A DNA stretch of 15,156 nucleotides from CAYZMH01 sp964479445 (GTDB lineage: Bacteria > Bacteroidota > Bacteroidia > Bacteroidales > GCA-2748055), in NCBI GenBank assembly GCA_964479445.1, contig CAYZMH010000081.1, positions 1-15,156 of the forward strand, in the 5' to 3' direction. A program made the translations under genes and the position numbers. Within the stretch, counting starts at the first letter, position 1, and every line of letters begins with the position of its first letter. The notes beneath the pieces are model-generated. The model made no database searches, was not told where the DNA came from, and saw only the letters and a list, made by a program, of their open reading frames with translations. This document shows, piece by piece, positions 14,386 through 15,156 of the stretch.

Positions 14386-15144
14386 ATGAAAACGAGAATA
14401 CAATCCGGTGTTGACTGGTTGGACAGGTTGTTACCGGAAGGTATGCCCATTCCCTCCTCTACACTGATAAGCGGTCCGGGGGGAACCGGTAAACCCCTGG
14501 TGGAGTTTGCATTTGTCTCTGCATGGTTGAAAGCCGGTGGTTCTGTAATCGGAATACCTTTACAATATCCATCCGGGGAATTGGTTAAAAGCTCCATGAA
14601 AAAGCTTTACGGGATGGATCTGGCAGATTATCAGGGTAAGGTAGCTTATATCCATTTTGATCCGACCCTGGCGGGCTATCGCAGGGAAAATGATAATTCA
14701 GTTCGTGCTAATATGGTACGACCCGGTATATGGCATAAAGCAATAGCAGAGGCTGAACGAATGGTATCTGAAGAAGGACCGGGAACGATGGTATTTGGTT
14801 CAGCTATGAACCTGTTACTTTTTTCTAAGGTTTACAGGGATGAAATCCTGAAAACGATGCGAGAATCCCTTGAGAATGACAAAAGCAGAACCTATGTATT
14901 TGCGGTAAGCACAAGTGCCTTTGCAGAAGAAATTCATCAGCTGGAGGAGGTAGTGGATAATTTGATGTTTACAAGGATGGAAAAACCCATGCATCTTTTC
15001 TTTCGCATTTCCAGGATGTCGGGGGTTCGTTTTTCTGCTGAAGAGAAAACAGTTCCCATACCACCCGGCATGCTAAAGGAGATCAATCAAATTGCTAATT
15101 CAACCCGTAAACGGCGATTTTCTGAGATAAAGCGTATTAAATAA
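14386..15144 (+). CDS. KaiC/RadA-like RecA-fold protein with degenerate ATPase motifs
   Basis: This 252-residue protein has the layout of a single KaiC-like domain: an N-terminal ...SGVDWLDRLLPEGMPIPSSTLISGPGGTGKP... (the 'G.t.lD.ll.GG.p.g....' opening), a beta-alpha core, and C-terminal strands (VVDNLMFTRMEKPMHLFFRISRMSG). The Walker A motif is G30-P-G-G-T-G-K36-P37, with proline in place of the Ser/Thr that holds Mg2+. The Walker B position (GTMVFGSAMNLLLF) has G138 where the family has Asp. The strand that normally ends in catalytic glutamates reads VIGIPLQYPSGEL. The three changes together argue that it binds nucleotide weakly or not at all and does not hydrolyse it. It may be a regulatory or scaffold relative. 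The basic C-terminal tail (RKRRFSEIKRIK) could bind nucleic acid. It lies downstream of the cupin-ferredoxin pair on the same strand, 142 bp away. Confidence 0.75.
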   Translation: MKTRIQSGVDWLDRLLPEGMPIPSSTLISGPGGTGKPLVEFAFVSAWLKAGGSVIGIPLQYPSGELVKSSMKKLYGMDLADYQGKVAYIHFDPTLAGYRRENDNSVRANMVRPGIWHKAIAEAERMVSEEGPGTMVFGSAMNLLLFSKVYRDEILKTMRESLENDKSRTYVFAVSTSAFAEEIHQLEEVVDNLMFTRMEKPMHLFFRISRMSGVRFSAEEKTVPIPPGMLKEINQIANSTRKRRFSEIKRIK

Positions 15145-15156
15145 CTATCACTGCGA

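Noticed and set aside
1..15156. CRISPR, transposon, prophage or defence system
   Set aside because: No repeat arrays, transposase, integrase, terminal repeats or nuclease genes were seen.

Overview
The window reads as chromosomal DNA of a Bacteroidota bacterium, probably a free-living or marine member of the Bacteroidales/Marinilabiliales type. This is inferred from four things: a type IX secretion (T9SS) type A C-terminal sorting domain on the sulfatase, Bacteroidota-style promoters (TTG or TTTG, about 19-22 nt, then TAnnTTTG-like), mostly weak or absent Shine-Dalgarno sequences, and families typical of the phylum (DUF2490, PepSY-like, Tat-exported sugar enzymes). I see no rRNA, tRNA, CRISPR array or transposon.

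Left part (1-4671, minus strand): an exported Calx-beta plus ADP-ribosylglycohydrolase-like protein, cut by the left edge, lies downstream of a large secreted formylglycine-type sulfatase that carries two copies of an accessory beta-domain and a T9SS tail. Next (4982-6225, minus) come a DUF2490 outer-membrane-like protein and a PepSY-like periplasmic protein joined by a TGATG stop/start overlap.

Centre (6488-11843): a sugar-handling group arranged around a divergent promoter region. On the minus strand are a Tat-exported enolase-superfamily dehydratase (ManD/RspA-like) and a Tat-exported aldo/keto reductase. On the plus strand are a Sec-exported beta-propeller lactonase and a Sec-exported (alpha/alpha)6 glycoside hydrolase. 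All four carry export signals, so together they suggest hydrolysis, oxidation, lactone opening and dehydration of sugars outside the cytoplasm. The pathway is inferred.

Right part (11917-15144): a short MgtC/SapB membrane protein, a class II superoxide-reductase-like protein, a convergent SnoaL/NTF2-like lipoprotein, a ChrR-like cupin followed by a YfhL-type 2[4Fe-4S] ferredoxin, and a KaiC/RadA-like protein that has lost its key ATPase residues. The cupin-ferredoxin unit has a perfect 14-bp palindrome exactly between its predicted promoter elements. The KaiC-like gene follows a 9-codon open frame with a strong ribosome binding site. These two items and the pseudo-ATPase are the most unusual signals in the window.
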